Assembly: GCA_002794705.1 (NCBI GenBank)
Contig: PGTK01000001.1
Coordinates: 1-64,000 of the forward strand
Origin: Candidatus Thermofonsia Clade 1 bacterium
GTDB lineage: Bacteria; Chloroflexota; Anaerolineae; Aggregatilineales; UBA2796
DNA: 64,000 nucleotides
Direction of reading: 5' to 3'
Below the pieces are notes generated by a model that ran no database searches, was not told the origin of the DNA, and saw only the letters and a list, made by a program, of their open reading frames with translations. This document shows positions 53,539 through 63,693 of the stretch, piece after piece; within the stretch, counting starts at the first letter, position 1; each line of letters starts with the position of its first letter. The position numbers were made by a program, and so were the translations under genes.

Positions 53539-55641
53539 ATGTTCCCTGCTGTGCCGCCGCAAGTGCCTGATTTGACTGATCCGTCGCTGTACATCAACCG
53601 TGAGCTGAGCTGGCTGGAGTTCAATCGGCGCTGCCTGCATGAGGCGTTCCGCCCTGAGCTGCCGTTGCTGGAGCGCGTCCGATTCCTCGCCATTTTCAGC
53701 AATAACCTCGATGAATTTTTCATGGTGCGCGTCTCTGGGCTGTACGATCAGGTGGCGCATGGCGTTTACGAAATCTCGCCTGATGGACTCACGCCACAGG
53801 AGCAGCTCGCCGCCATTCGAGAGCGAGTCTTGCCGATGCTGCGCCAAAAACGCGATCATCTCTATAACGAAATACTCCCGCGCTTGGCAGAGGCGGGCGT
53901 GCATGTGCTGAATTACGCCGATCTAGACGAGGCAGATTGTGCAGCCGTCCGCCGCTACTTTGAGGCAGAGATTTTCCCCGTGCTGACGCCCCTCGCCGTT
54001 GATCCGGGCAGACCCTTCCCGCATATCTCAAACCTGAGCCTCAACTTGGCAGTCCGCCTTGAAGATACTTACGGTAAAGAGCGCTTTGCGCGCCTGAAAG
54101 TGCCGAATATCTTGCCGCGCCTGCTCAATTTAGGCGATATTCACAGGCGTTACGGCTCTGGGTATGAGTCAAACCAACATCGGTTTGTATGGCTTGAGCA
54201 GGTGATCGCCGCTAACCTCGATCTGCTATTTTCAGGGATGCGCGTGCTGGAGGCAAGCGCTTTCCGCGTAACGCGCAACAGCGATATCGAGATTGCAGAG
54301 GAAGAAGCGAGCGATCTGCTTGAGTCCGTTGAGGAAGTGGTGCGCGCACGACGTTTCGGACCGGTTGTGCGCCTTGACGTGGCGGAGTGCATGTCGGAAT
54401 CGGTGCGCAACTTGCTGCTGCACAACATGGAGATCACGCCGAATGAACTGTACGTCCTGCCTGAGCCGCTTGGCACCCGCGACCTCTTCGAACTTGCCAA
54501 TATTGACGTGCCAGCTTTGAAATATCCGCCTTACACGCCCTCACGTCCTGCTAACCTGCCCATTGGCTGCGATATCTTCGAGGCGATTCGGCGCGGCGAT
54601 ATCTTGCTACATCATCCTTACGAGTCCTTTGCGCCGATTGTCGAGTTTTTCCAGCAAGCCGCCGAAGACCCTAACGTGCTTGCTATCAAATGCACGCTCT
54701 ACCGCATTGGCAGCAAATCGCCGATTGTGGAGGCGCTCCTGAACGCTATTGAAAATGGCAAACAGGTAGCAGCCCTTGTGGAGCTGAAAGCGCGCTTCGA
54801 TGAAGAGAACAACATCAGCTGGGCGCGCGCCCTAGAGAACGCGGGCGTGCATGTGGTCTACGGGCTGATCGGGCTGAAGACCCATGCGAAAATCTCGCTG
54901 GTGGTGCGCAAAGAGCCAGATGGCATTCGGCGCTATGTGCATCTCAGCACGGGCAACTACAACACCACCACAGCGCGTATCTACACTGATCTGGGCTTGC
55001 TGACCTGCGATCCGCAGATCGGCGCCGATGCAACGCTGCTCTTCAACCGTCTGACGGGCTACACCAATGGCGCACGCTATCAGAAACTGTTGGTGGCGCC
55101 TGAACATCTGCGCACAGCGATCTACGGATTAATCCGCCGTGAGATCGAACACGCCCGCAACGGTCGCCCTGCACACCTGATCTTCAAGATGAACGCTCTG
55201 GTGGATAAACGCATGATCGCTCTGCTCTATGAGGCGAGTCAAGCGGGCGTGCAGATCGATCTGTTGGTGCGCGGCATTTGTTCACTGCGACCGGGCGTGC
55301 CGAACATCAGCGAGAATATCCGTGTGCGCTGCTTGCTAGGGCGCTACCTTGAACATGCGCGCATTTACTACTTCGCCAATGGCGGCGATGAAGAAATCTA
55401 CTGTGGGAGCGCCGATCTCATGCCGCGCAACCTTGATCGGCGCGTGGAGACATGGTATCCGATCCAAGCGCCGGAGCTAAAGCGCCGCCTGCGCGATGAA
55501 ATCCTCGCTATTGAGATGATGGATACGGTCAAGGCGCGCATATTAAAGCCCGATGGCACCTATGAGCGCATCCTGCCTGCTGAAGGCGAGCCGCCTCTTG
55601 ATGCGCAACAGTGGTTCATGGATCACGCCCGTGAGCATTAG
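53539..55641 (+). CDS. ppk1: Polyphosphate kinase 1
   Basis: 700 residues, normal length. It makes polyphosphate from ATP. The N domain reads YINRELSWLEFNRR and FLAIFSNNLDEFFMVRV. The phospholipase-D-like catalytic half has the autophosphorylated His in GLIGLKTHAKISLVVRKE, RRYVHLSTGNYNTTTARIYT, the second His-type motif region IDLLVRGICSLRPGVP, and FCSAD-type YCGSADLMPRNLDRRVE. All domains are intact. It stands alone; no exopolyphosphatase or pho genes are nearby. Confidence 0.96.
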   Translation: MFPAVPPQVPDLTDPSLYINRELSWLEFNRRCLHEAFRPELPLLERVRFLAIFSNNLDEFFMVRVSGLYDQVAHGVYEISPDGLTPQEQLAAIRERVLPMLRQKRDHLYNEILPRLAEAGVHVLNYADLDEADCAAVRRYFEAEIFPVLTPLAVDPGRPFPHISNLSLNLAVRLEDTYGKERFARLKVPNILPRLLNLGDIHRRYGSGYESNQHRFVWLEQVIAANLDLLFSGMRVLEASAFRVTRNSDIEIAEEEASDLLESVEEVVRARRFGPVVRLDVAECMSESVRNLLLHNMEITPNELYVLPEPLGTRDLFELANIDVPALKYPPYTPSRPANLPIGCDIFEAIRRGDILLHHPYESFAPIVEFFQQAAEDPNVLAIKCTLYRIGSKSPIVEALLNAIENGKQVAALVELKARFDEENNISWARALENAGVHVVYGLIGLKTHAKISLVVRKEPDGIRRYVHLSTGNYNTTTARIYTDLGLLTCDPQIGADATLLFNRLTGYTNGARYQKLLVAPEHLRTAIYGLIRREIEHARNGRPAHLIFKMNALVDKRMIALLYEASQAGVQIDLLVRGICSLRPGVPNISENIRVRCLLGRYLEHARIYYFANGGDEEIYCGSADLMPRNLDRRVETWYPIQAPELKRRLRDEILAIEMMDTVKARILKPDGTYERILPAEGEPPLDAQQWFMDHAREH

Positions 55642-55692
55642 GCAATAGGCACACATGGCTGAGAAGCCAGTAGCGCAGCTTGCATTTTACGC

Positions 55693-55698
55693 TATAAT
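55693..55698 (+). promoter_or_regulatory. -10 element for the amino-acid ABC transporter operon
   Basis: Perfect TATAAT 39 bp before the ATG at 55737, in the gap after ppk1. No matching -35 was found. Confidence 0.45.
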
Positions 55699-55736
55699 GA
55701 GCGCTAAGTTAATGCTACTTGCTTTGAAAAGTGCTT

Positions 55737-56927
55737 ATGGCAGACCTTACAAGCCGCTCCGATCCAAATGTTTTAGCCTTTCTGCGCGATGTGCGCTTCT
55801 TGCGCAGCCTTGTGCAGATCATTGTGCTGATCGTTGTGATCGCCCTAGCGATCTGGCTGATCAACAACACCAGTGAAGGCTTGGCGCGGGCGCGCATCCC
55901 CACTGACTTCAGCTTTCTAACGCAGCCCTCAGGCTTCCAGATTGACGAAGGCTTGGTGGATCAGCCGCACAGGCGCACGGATAGCTACGCTAACGCCTTC
56001 GCGGTTGCGCTGATCAACACGCTGCGCGCCGTCATCCTCAGCCTGATTCTCGCCACACTGCTCGGACTCTTCGTAGGGATTGCCCGCCTCTCCACTAATT
56101 TTCTGCTGCGCTCGCTAGCGCTTGTCTATATTGAGGTCTTTCAGAACACGCCGCTGCTTTTACAGCTCTTTTTCATTTTCACAGGTGTGCTGCTGACCTT
56201 GCCACGCGCCACTGAGCCGATTGTTCTGCCCGGACCGAGTTATTTGAGCTCTAGCGGACTAGCGACGCCGAATCTGATCGCCACTGAGACAGCAATGTGG
56301 TGGCTCTTGCTGACGATCATCGGCATTGGCGGCGGTATCACGCTCTGGCGGCGGCTGCGCGCTATTCGCCTTGAGACGGGGCGCACAACCTATGCCGCTG
56401 AGATTGGGCTGAGCGTGATGATCGGCGTGACCGTGATCGCTTGGCTCACTCTACGGCCTTTCACAGTGGACTTCCCTGAGATCGGACGTTTTGGCTATGT
56501 GCGCGGCAAAGGCGCGATCATCTCAGCCAACTTCGTAGCCATTGTGCTGGGCTTAGTGCTGTACACGGGCGCGTTCATTGCTGAGATTGTGCGCTCAGGC
56601 ATTCAATCCGTTCCGACGGGTCAATGGGAAGCGGCGCGCTCACAAGGCTTCACCTATGGGCAGATCCTGCGCCTGATCGTGATCCCGCAGGCGCTGCGCG
56701 TGATGATCCCGCCTCTGACCAATCAGTACCTGAATCTCGCCAAAAACAGCAGTCTTGGCGCAGCGGTCGGCTTTGCGGAGGTCTTTGGCGTGGCGCGCAC
56801 TATGGCGCAAAGCGTCTCGGTTGTGCCAATCATGGTGATTGTGATGGGCATCTACCTCTCGCTGAGCCTGATCACAGCCGCCGTGATGAACGTCTTAAAC
56901 GCCCGCTTCCAGATCAAGACGCGCTAA
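55737..56927 (+). CDS. Amino-acid ABC transporter permease (AapQ-like)
   Basis: 396 residues. A first helix (about 28-46), a soluble insert with ARIPTDFSFLTQPSGFQIDE (about 53-72) and then the HisMQ-type permease core. The insert is typical of the long AapQ/BztB permeases. The EAA loop is GIQSVPTGQWEAARSQGFT followed by LRLIVIPQALRVMIPPL. It is the first of three genes in the order permease, permease, ATPase. The ATG at 55737 is favoured over the GTG at 55731. Confidence 0.9.
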   Translation: MADLTSRSDPNVLAFLRDVRFLRSLVQIIVLIVVIALAIWLINNTSEGLARARIPTDFSFLTQPSGFQIDEGLVDQPHRRTDSYANAFAVALINTLRAVILSLILATLLGLFVGIARLSTNFLLRSLALVYIEVFQNTPLLLQLFFIFTGVLLTLPRATEPIVLPGPSYLSSSGLATPNLIATETAMWWLLLTIIGIGGGITLWRRLRAIRLETGRTTYAAEIGLSVMIGVTVIAWLTLRPFTVDFPEIGRFGYVRGKGAIISANFVAIVLGLVLYTGAFIAEIVRSGIQSVPTGQWEAARSQGFTYGQILRLIVIPQALRVMIPPLTNQYLNLAKNSSLGAAVGFAEVFGVARTMAQSVSVVPIMVIVMGIYLSLSLITAAVMNVLNARFQIKTR

Positions 56928-56942
56928 AGGAGATTTGCGCTC

Positions 56943-58352
56943 ATGACTACGGCAACCGCGCCAAGCGAAGGGACATCAGCCAGCCGCGTCACGCGCCCAG
57001 TCACGGAGCGCGGCACGCTCATCTGGCTGCGCAAGAATCTATTCCGCACGCCCTTTGATACTGCCCTGACAGTGATCCTTGTGATCGTCGGCGGCAGCTT
57101 GCTCATACAGTTCTTCGAATGGTCAATCTCGCAAGCCGACTGGACAGTCATCACGGTCAATTTCCGCATTCTGATGCAAGGCACCTATCCCGCCGATCAA
57201 GGCACCAGACTGGGGCTATCCGTCGCGCTGATCACGCTGATCGCAGGCGTCAGCTGGGGAATCTGGGGCAAGCTATTCCGCAGCACCGCGTTCGCCTTTG
57301 TGGGCGGCGTGCTGATCTTCGTCTTCATCCCGCTTGCCGCCGAGAGCCTGCCAGAGCTATCCGAGAGCGCCTTCGGCAACTATCTGAGCAGCCAACTAGC
57401 GCCACTCTTCAGCTTGCTGCGCGATCCTGTGCTGCTTTTGGTCGCCTGCTTGCTGATCGGCTACGGGATCGGGCGCTTTGCCAAGCAGATCAATCGCAAG
57501 CGGGCGGCGCGCTACACGCTGATCGCATGGTTCATCGCCATTCCCGTCTGTTTCATCCTTGTGCGCGGCTTCACAGATGCAGATGGCATCCTGCCGTTTG
57601 TGCAGACCAATCGCTGGGGCGGCTTGTTGCTGACTTTCATGCTGGCATTCGTGGCGATTGTAGCGTGCTTTCCGCTGGGCATTTTGTTGGCACTTGGACG
57701 CATGAGCGGCAGCACGCACAAACTGACCTTCAAGGCGCCGCCGCGCTGGTGGCTGAATCCGCTGCAGTGGCTGCACGCCCTCAGCATCTGGTGGCGCAAC
57801 TTGGGCAACTATCCGATCATCAAGTTGCTATGCATTGTCTACATCGAGTTTTTGCGCGGCGTGCCATTGGTAACGGTCTTTTTTACAGCGAACCTGATTG
57901 TGCCGCTTGCGCTCGGCGATAACAGCATAGACGCCGTGCTACGGGCAATGGTCGCGCTCACGCTCTTCGAGGCGGCTTACATCGCTGAGATCGTGCGCGG
58001 CGGCTTGCAGGCGCTGCCGCCCGGTCAGTTAGAGGCGGCAAAAGCACTCGGACTCAGTCCCGTGCAAGCCACGTTGTTCATCACGCTGCCACAAGCGCTG
58101 CGCATCGCCATTCCGCCATTAGTCGGGCAGTTCATCACCATGTTCAAAGATACCTCCCTAGTGGCGATCATCGGTCTAACTGAGTTGCTGGGCATTTCGC
58201 GGTCGGTCTTAGCGCAGAGCGAATTCATCGGCAAGCACCGCGAGGTGTACATCTTCATTGCGATTGTGTACTTCGTCTTTTCGTACGGTATGTCCTACGC
58301 GGCGCGCCAACTAGAGCGTAGTGGCAGCGGCGCGATCCGCAAAATTGGCTGA
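56943..58352 (+). CDS. Amino-acid ABC transporter permease (AapM-like)
   Basis: 469 residues. A cytoplasmic N-terminus, several extra helices (about 40-60, 95-150, 168-200) and the HisMQ core in the C-terminal 250 residues, with [20 protein letters not shown] and [20 protein letters not shown] as the EAA loop. The extended N-terminal half matches AapM/BztC-type partners of the preceding permease. It starts 15 bp after that gene, with GGAG just before the ATG. Confidence 0.9.
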   Translation: MTTATAPSEGTSASRVTRPVTERGTLIWLRKNLFRTPFDTALTVILVIVGGSLLIQFFEWSISQADWTVITVNFRILMQGTYPADQGTRLGLSVALITLIAGVSWGIWGKLFRSTAFAFVGGVLIFVFIPLAAESLPELSESAFGNYLSSQLAPLFSLLRDPVLLLVACLLIGYGIGRFAKQINRKRAARYTLIAWFIAIPVCFILVRGFTDADGILPFVQTNRWGGLLLTFMLAFVAIVACFPLGILLALGRMSGSTHKLTFKAPPRWWLNPLQWLHALSIWWRNLGNYPIIKLLCIVYIEFLRGVPLVTVFFTANLIVPLALGDNSIDAVLRAMVALTLFEAAYIAEIVRGGLQALPPGQLEAAKALGLSPVQATLFITLPQALRIAIPPLVGQFITMFKDTSLVAIIGLTELLGISRSVLAQSEFIGKHREVYIFIAIVYFVFSYGMSYAARQLERSGSGAIRKIG

Positions 58353-58363
58353 GGCAAGCGAGC

Positions 58364-59113
<750 letters not shown>

Positions 59114-59116
59114 ACC

Positions 59117-59146
59117 AAAAGAGCCTGCGAAAGGCAGGCTCTTTTT
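59117..59146 (+). terminator. Intrinsic terminator of the ABC transporter operon
   Basis: Stem GAGCCTGC / GCAGGCTC with a 5-nt loop, extended by AAAA/TTTT pairing, and a run of T. It lies 4 bp after the ATPase stop codon and would also work in the opposite sense for the tRNA. Confidence 0.9.
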
Positions 59147-59151
59147 CTGTG

Positions 59152-59235
59152 TGCCGAAGGTGGGAGTCGAACCCACACTCCCGAGCGGGAACTACGCCCT
59201 GAACGTAGCGCGTCTGCCAATTCCGCCACTTCGGC
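59152..59235 (-). tRNA. tRNA-Leu (anticodon CAG)
   Basis: On the minus strand the acceptor GCCGAAG pairs with CTTCGGC. The anticodon stem CTACG/CGTAG encloses TTCAGGG, giving CAG. There is a long class II variable arm (TTCCCGCTCGGGA region) and the T arm GGTTCGACTCC. It is 84 nt long. CCA is not encoded. Confidence 0.95.
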
Positions 59236-59306
59236 AAGCGTGCTTCTAATGATAGGCGAAAGGCAGCGCGCTGTCAAGGCTTTGGATTGGCAAATCCGTC
59301 TCTGGA

Positions 59307-59546
59307 CTATTGGCGCTTTGCATTCTCAAGATGAAGCTGATGATCGGCGCCTTTTGTCATGACGTAATCGGGGAAGTACAGGCTGAGACCGCCATCAGGG
59401 TTCTGGATGTAGATGGTGGCTTTGCGGTTACTGCCATTAATCAGATCATCTTTGATGAAAATGCGCCCTTTGCCATCTGTGCGGAACTTTGAGATGCCGC
59501 TGAAGAAGCCTGCCCAATGCAGCCAAACCTCTAGACCCTCACGCAC
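59307..59546 (-). CDS. Small ORF of uncertain status
   Basis: 79 codons from a GTG at 59546. The frame stays open upstream to about 59617 without an ATG. The translation (for example VWLHWAGFFSGISKF, GKGRIFIKDDLINGSNRK, GGLSLYFPDYVMTKGADH) has ordinary protein-like composition, but no ribosome binding site precedes the GTG and no family was recognised. It could be the 3' remnant of an eroded gene. It lies between the hairpin at 59581 and the tRNA-Leu. Confidence 0.35.
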   Translation of the reverse strand: MREGLEVWLHWAGFFSGISKFRTDGKGRIFIKDDLINGSNRKATIYIQNPDGGLSLYFPDYVMTKGADHQLHLENAKRQ

Positions 59547-59580
59547 AGAGCGCCCGCTTTTGAAAAACTGTAACTTTGAT

Positions 59581-59602
59581 GGGCGAGAGGATTCTCTCGC
59601 CC
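59581..59602. terminator. Perfect hairpin after the secreted-protein gene
   Basis: GGGCGAGAG / CTCTCGCCC with a GATT loop. It is 29 bp after the stop of the minus-strand gene at 59631. No T run follows on that strand, whereas the plus strand continues GTTCGTTTGTTC, so it may be a weak or factor-aided terminator. Confidence 0.5.
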
Positions 59603-59630
59603 GTTCGTTTGTTCATTTATCACAATCAGG

Positions 59631-60476
59631 TCAGTTGGAAGGCGTGGGGGAGGCTAGTACCACAGGCGGCGGCGGCTGGGCTGGCACCTCCACAGTGGGG
59701 AGCGGCGCGCCACCACGAATGATCGGCAGCGTGATGACCTGCTCCGCGTAAACTGTGCCATCTGCCAAATCCACGACACGCAGACGTAGCTGAATGTTGA
59801 GCGCGTCGTTGCTGGGCAAAATGGGCGCGACCACACCCTCGCCACTTGACGGAATCCAGCGACTCAGGCGCGGCAGCTCCACTGAGATCGCTCTTCCATC
59901 AGGCAGAAGCTGCTCAAAGACTAGGTTTGCGGTCGGCACGCGCCCACGCACGCGCCAAATGACCGGAATGCGCGCCCGATTCTGCCCAAGGTCCACGAAG
60001 TCCACGCCGCCGACCGTCGCCTCAAAGCTGACGATCTGGGGCGTGGGCAAAGGCGACATCGTGTCATAGGGCAGAGTGACAATTTGCTGGCTGATCAGCC
60101 GCCCTTGCCGATCGAAAATGGCGAGGCGGTAAGTGGGCGGGGCGAAGTCAAGCGAGGGCTGCACTACCAGCCGTGCCGAGCCGACGGGCGGCAAATTCTG
60201 ATCGGTCAGCGGCGCCCAGTCGCTCACCACAAGGGCGAAAAGGCGCAGACTGAAATCATCAGTCAAGCCGACGGTCTGCCAAGAGAGCGCAATTTGTGCC
60301 GCGCCCGACTCAATTGCCTCAACCGTGATCGTGCGCGCATCGGAGGTGAAGCCAAGGATGGCAGGCGGCAAAGGATCAACTTGCGAATTAGGCGCTGCTA
60401 ACACCAGACCGCCAATCCCGATCCCAATTGCCGCCACTAGTATCACCAAACCGCGTAAAAGTTGCCTCAAAAGCAT
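59631..60476 (-). CDS. Membrane-anchored/secreted protein of unknown function
   Basis: 281 residues from the ATG at 60476, which has GGAGGG 6 bp upstream. MLLRQLLRGLVILVAAIGIG is a signal peptide or anchor. The mature part is beta-rich with repeated sandwich-like stretches (ITVEAIESGAAQIALSWQT, RLAIFDRQGRLISQQIVTLP, LNIQLRLRVVDLADGTVYAE) and a Pro-rich C-terminus (PTVEVPAQPPPPVVLASPTP). No catalytic motif is visible. It is 45 bp downstream of the metallopeptidase gene, in a run of envelope genes. Confidence 0.7.
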   Translation of the reverse strand: MLLRQLLRGLVILVAAIGIGIGGLVLAAPNSQVDPLPPAILGFTSDARTITVEAIESGAAQIALSWQTVGLTDDFSLRLFALVVSDWAPLTDQNLPPVGSARLVVQPSLDFAPPTYRLAIFDRQGRLISQQIVTLPYDTMSPLPTPQIVSFEATVGGVDFVDLGQNRARIPVIWRVRGRVPTANLVFEQLLPDGRAISVELPRLSRWIPSSGEGVVAPILPSNDALNIQLRLRVVDLADGTVYAEQVITLPIIRGGAPLPTVEVPAQPPPPVVLASPTPSN

Positions 60477-60520
60477 TCTAAACCCTCCCGTGAAAGAGCC
60501 ATGAAGGATCAAGCGTGCGC

Positions 60521-61090
60521 CTAATCCAGCTCAGGCGCGCCGCCTGCAAATGCCACGCCCTCTAAAAAGCCACGGGCGCGCTCTGTATACGGAAAACGCG
60601 CCAAATACGCCCAAAACTCAGCGCTATGATTGGGATATTTCCGATGGCACAGCTCATGGGCAATTACGTAGTCCAAAACGTAGGGCGGATAGCGCCGCAG
60701 CGCTGTGCTGATGCGGATATCGCCGTCTGAGGCGCCGCCGTTGCTGCAACTGCCTAGCCGCGTGCGCATATTCTCTACCCAGCGGATGCTGCGCCACGTC
60801 AACTCGCCATTGAAGTACTGGGCATTCAGCTGAGCGGCGCGCTCCATCAGGTCCTGATCGGTCTGCTTATCGGCACGCGCACGGCTGCGCTGAATGCGCG
60901 CCGCGATCCGCTCGATCATCGGCTCGATGACGGCGCGTGGTATCCCGCGTGGCACGCGCAAGGTCACTACATCGCCGCGCAGCGTCCAGCGTCCATTGGT
61001 GCGCAGACGGGCGTCGGGCTGCACCTCAAAGCGCAGGCCTCCCGTACTGATGGTCACCTCAAGGCTAAACGGCTCAGCGACCTTGCTCAT
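60521..61090 (-). CDS. YgjP/WSS1-type metallopeptidase
   Basis: 189 residues. The zinc site is YVIAHELCHRKYPNHSAEFW (His-Glu-x-x-His with the third His eight residues further on), as in the DUF45/YgjP family. TRLGSCSNGGASDGDIRIST and LRRYPPYVLDYV are other family marks. The N-terminal half is beta-rich (LRFEVQPDARLRTNGRWTLR). Family members are probably SprT-like proteases; substrates are not established. The ATG at 61090 lies 6 bp after the L,D-transpeptidase stop. Confidence 0.88.
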   Translation of the reverse strand: MSKVAEPFSLEVTISTGGLRFEVQPDARLRTNGRWTLRGDVVTLRVPRGIPRAVIEPMIERIAARIQRSRARADKQTDQDLMERAAQLNAQYFNGELTWRSIRWVENMRTRLGSCSNGGASDGDIRISTALRRYPPYVLDYVIAHELCHRKYPNHSAEFWAYLARFPYTERARGFLEGVAFAGGAPELD

Positions 61091-61095
61091 TGCGC

Positions 61096-62136
61096 TCACT
61101 TGCTCCGCCACACATAGACCCACGTATCAGCGAAGAAATTATCCGTCCATTCGTAAAGCCAGCGTGCATCGCTCAGGGAGAGATTAACACAACCTTGTGA
61201 GTGCTGCGCGCCAAAGTTATCGTGCCAATAGGCGCCATGCAACGCGATCTCGCCGTCAAAATACATCACATACGGCACGGAGGGCAAGTAGTAATAATCT
61301 GCGCCGCTGCCGCCGAAGAGCGTATCCCAGCGAAAGCGCGCCCAAATGCGGAACAAACCTTCACCTGTGGCAGTCTCTGGTCGCCCTGAGGCGATCAGCG
61401 TGGCGAAGATCAAGCGATCATCCTCATACGCCGTCAACACTTGTTGTGCCAGATCAACCGCGATCCAGCGCCCCTTGACGCCCGCAGGCTTCAAAGGCGG
61501 GATCAGGCGCGCCAAACGGCGAGCCGGCAGCCACTGCGCAGGCGCGACCAAGTGCCAGTCTTGCGCGCCGTCGTTTAGTGTGGCAAACACATAGACGGGC
61601 GTGTAGCGTGCCAAGACAGGCGCGTTCGGCTCAGGCGGGATGTTAGGCGTGCTGCTGGGCTGCGCAGATTGCAAAACCCATGCAACGGGATAGGCAGGCG
61701 GCGCGTCAAAGATCAGTCCGCTGAAGGGCGAGGCAGGCACGCCCCGCAGCTGATCGAGCAGCGCCCACTGACCGCGCCGTACCTCGCCCCAGCCGTCGCG
61801 CTGTTGGCGCATCCCTACAAAGATGAATCCTTGCGGCAAGCTGGCGATAGGAGTCCCGTTAGGTGCATCGTAGAGCGTAATGCCGTTTGGATCGATCTGA
61901 TACAGGCTATGGCGATAGAGCGCCTGCGCGTCCACTGGCACAGAGCGTCCGTTCGGCTTGGGATGTGCCAACATCTGTGGCAAGAGCATCTGATATTGGA
62001 GGGCGGGCAGACCGTGCAGGCACGCCCCGCTCGATTGTGCGCAAAGGCTGCTGCGCCCGTCATAAGCAGCGACGGGCGCGCCAAGTGCGCCGATCAGCAG
62101 CGCACCTAGCCAGCTGAGAATGACAAAACGTCGCAT
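61096..62136 (-). CDS. L,D-transpeptidase (YkuD), copy 1
   Basis: 346 residues with a signal peptide (MRRFVILSWLGALLIGALGA, cleavage near PVAAYDG). An N-terminal region of about 200 residues has SH3-like features (LYDAPNGTPIASLPQGFIFV). The C-terminal YkuD domain (from about 215) ends in IALHGAYWHDNFGAQHSQGC followed by VNLSLSDARWLYEW. The catalytic Cys and the first His are present, and the usual SHGC is SQGC here. The enzyme cross-links peptidoglycan by 3-3 bonds. It shares its architecture with the upstream neighbour, 11 bp away. Confidence 0.9.
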   Translation of the reverse strand: MRRFVILSWLGALLIGALGAPVAAYDGRSSLCAQSSGACLHGLPALQYQMLLPQMLAHPKPNGRSVPVDAQALYRHSLYQIDPNGITLYDAPNGTPIASLPQGFIFVGMRQQRDGWGEVRRGQWALLDQLRGVPASPFSGLIFDAPPAYPVAWVLQSAQPSSTPNIPPEPNAPVLARYTPVYVFATLNDGAQDWHLVAPAQWLPARRLARLIPPLKPAGVKGRWIAVDLAQQVLTAYEDDRLIFATLIASGRPETATGEGLFRIWARFRWDTLFGGSGADYYYLPSVPYVMYFDGEIALHGAYWHDNFGAQHSQGCVNLSLSDARWLYEWTDNFFADTWVYVWRSK

Positions 62137-62147
62137 CAACACGCTCT

Positions 62148-63179
62148 CTAGCGGCTGCGCCAAACGTACACAGGCGTGCCGACTTCAGCGAAATTATACA
62201 GCCATTTGGCGTCGCTGATCGAGAGGTTCACACAGCCGCGACTGTGCCGATAGCCAAAGCCGTTATGCCAGAACGTGCCGTGCAAGCCGATAGAGCCGTC
62301 AAAGTACAAAATATACGGCACAACTGGGATGTTGTACTGCTCAGGCTTGCCCTCGTAGCCGCTCATGCTGCCGCTGCGCAACTTCGCCCAGACTGCGAAC
62401 ATGCCCTCGCGTGTGGGCGTCTTCGCCAAGCCGGATGAGATCAATGTGGCAAAGACGGGCGTGCCGCCTTCTAGCGCGACTGCCACCTGCTCATACAAGT
62501 CAACCGCGATCCAGCGCCCACTGTGCTTTGGCTCAACAGGCGCCAAGACAGCGACATTGCGCTGCTCTACCCACATGCCGTCGCCTATCAGATACCAGTC
62601 CCAGTTGCCTACGCGCACGGTTTTGAAGATGTAATAGGGCGTGTGTTTGACCAGCACGGGCAGACGTTGCAACATCTTGCCGCCCGGCACCTCAGCCGCA
62701 TGGACGCTACGCGCCATCCATAAGAGCGGAAACGGCGGATAGCCGTTCAGCAGCACGCCGCTGAAACTGGATGCGCGTGTGGCACTGAGCTGATCGGCGG
62801 GCAACCAACGCCCCTCATCTACGCGCACCCAGCCGTCGCGCTGCTCGCGCACTGCTGTGAAGGCGTAGCCCGGATTGACCGTTGCAACGGGATTGCCGCC
62901 GGGCGCGTCGTAGAATGTGACATCCTTGCGCGGCAATTGGTACATGCTGTAGCGGCGTAGCTCAGCGCTATTTACACTGACTCGTGGCAAGCTCCGCGGC
63001 GAATGCGCTTGCATCTGCGCCAAAAGTGCATCGTATTCCCATGCCGGCAGACCGTGCTTGCAGCTCTCGGAGCGCACTACGCCCGCACAGCCGTTATCAG
63101 CTTGAGCGGCGCTTGGCACAGCAGCAAGACCCGTCATCACTAGGACGGCTAGTAAAGCGGCGCGTAATAACTTTCTCAT
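62148..63179 (-). CDS. L,D-transpeptidase (YkuD), copy 2
   Basis: 343 residues. The signal peptide is MRKLLRAALLAVLVMTGLAA, with a site near PSAAQADNG. The layout is the same as copy 1: VTFYDAPGGNPVATVNPGYA in the middle region, then the YkuD core ending IGLHGTFWHNGFGYRHSRGC and VNLSISDAKWLYNF. SRGC replaces SHGC. An upstream start at 63215 would add residues before the signal peptide; the ATG at 63179 has GGGAGTG 8 bp upstream. The two copies are a tandem duplication that has diverged. Confidence 0.9.
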   Translation of the reverse strand: MRKLLRAALLAVLVMTGLAAVPSAAQADNGCAGVVRSESCKHGLPAWEYDALLAQMQAHSPRSLPRVSVNSAELRRYSMYQLPRKDVTFYDAPGGNPVATVNPGYAFTAVREQRDGWVRVDEGRWLPADQLSATRASSFSGVLLNGYPPFPLLWMARSVHAAEVPGGKMLQRLPVLVKHTPYYIFKTVRVGNWDWYLIGDGMWVEQRNVAVLAPVEPKHSGRWIAVDLYEQVAVALEGGTPVFATLISSGLAKTPTREGMFAVWAKLRSGSMSGYEGKPEQYNIPVVPYILYFDGSIGLHGTFWHNGFGYRHSRGCVNLSISDAKWLYNFAEVGTPVYVWRSR

Positions 63180-63267
63180 GGCAAACACTCCCTGAACAAA
63201 AGCGTTGCCTTTCATTGTACAGCGACTCAGCTATCTGAAGCGCCGCCAAACTGACGCTTTCCTGACG

Positions 63268-63693
63268 TTAGGTCACTTGAGCGGGTAGGGTCAGTTTGCC
63301 TTCGAGGTGAGCGAGGTGCAAACTGCCTGGCGTTAGGTGCAAGGCGAGATGGGCGTAAGGTGGCACGGTCAGGCTGAAAGTTGCCCACGAGAGCGCGCCG
63401 ACTATCGGCTTACGACGCGCTATGACATATACGCCCGCCTCATCCTGATCAGTGAGGAATTCCCAGCCGAAGCTGGCATGGAGATCAGCCTCCAGCAAGA
63501 TGCTCTGCGGATCGCCGCGCTGAATATGCACTGCCACTTGGCTGCCGCGCACATAGACGGTCAGGGGCGGCTGCACGCTGAAGCGCTGCTGAAAGCGCTT
63601 TGCAGTGGCTGCAGCGGCTGCTTCAATGCCCAGATTCAGCGCTGAGCGCAAGCCGCGTCGCAGCAGTGCATTGCGCAAGCGCTGCCCAATCAT
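63268..63693 (-). CDS. Uncharacterised protein
   Basis: 141 residues. A basic N-terminus (MIGQRLRNALLRRGLRSALN) with an Ala-rich helix (about 25-34) leads to a beta-rich remainder (LTVYVRGSQVAVHIQRGDPQ, LSWATFSLTVPPYAHLALHL). No family was recognised. The ATG overlaps the stop of the next gene upstream by 4 bp, so the two are co-translated. Confidence 0.6.
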   Translation of the reverse strand: MIGQRLRNALLRRGLRSALNLGIEAAAAATAKRFQQRFSVQPPLTVYVRGSQVAVHIQRGDPQSILLEADLHASFGWEFLTDQDEAGVYVIARRKPIVGALSWATFSLTVPPYAHLALHLTPGSLHLAHLEGKLTLPAQVT

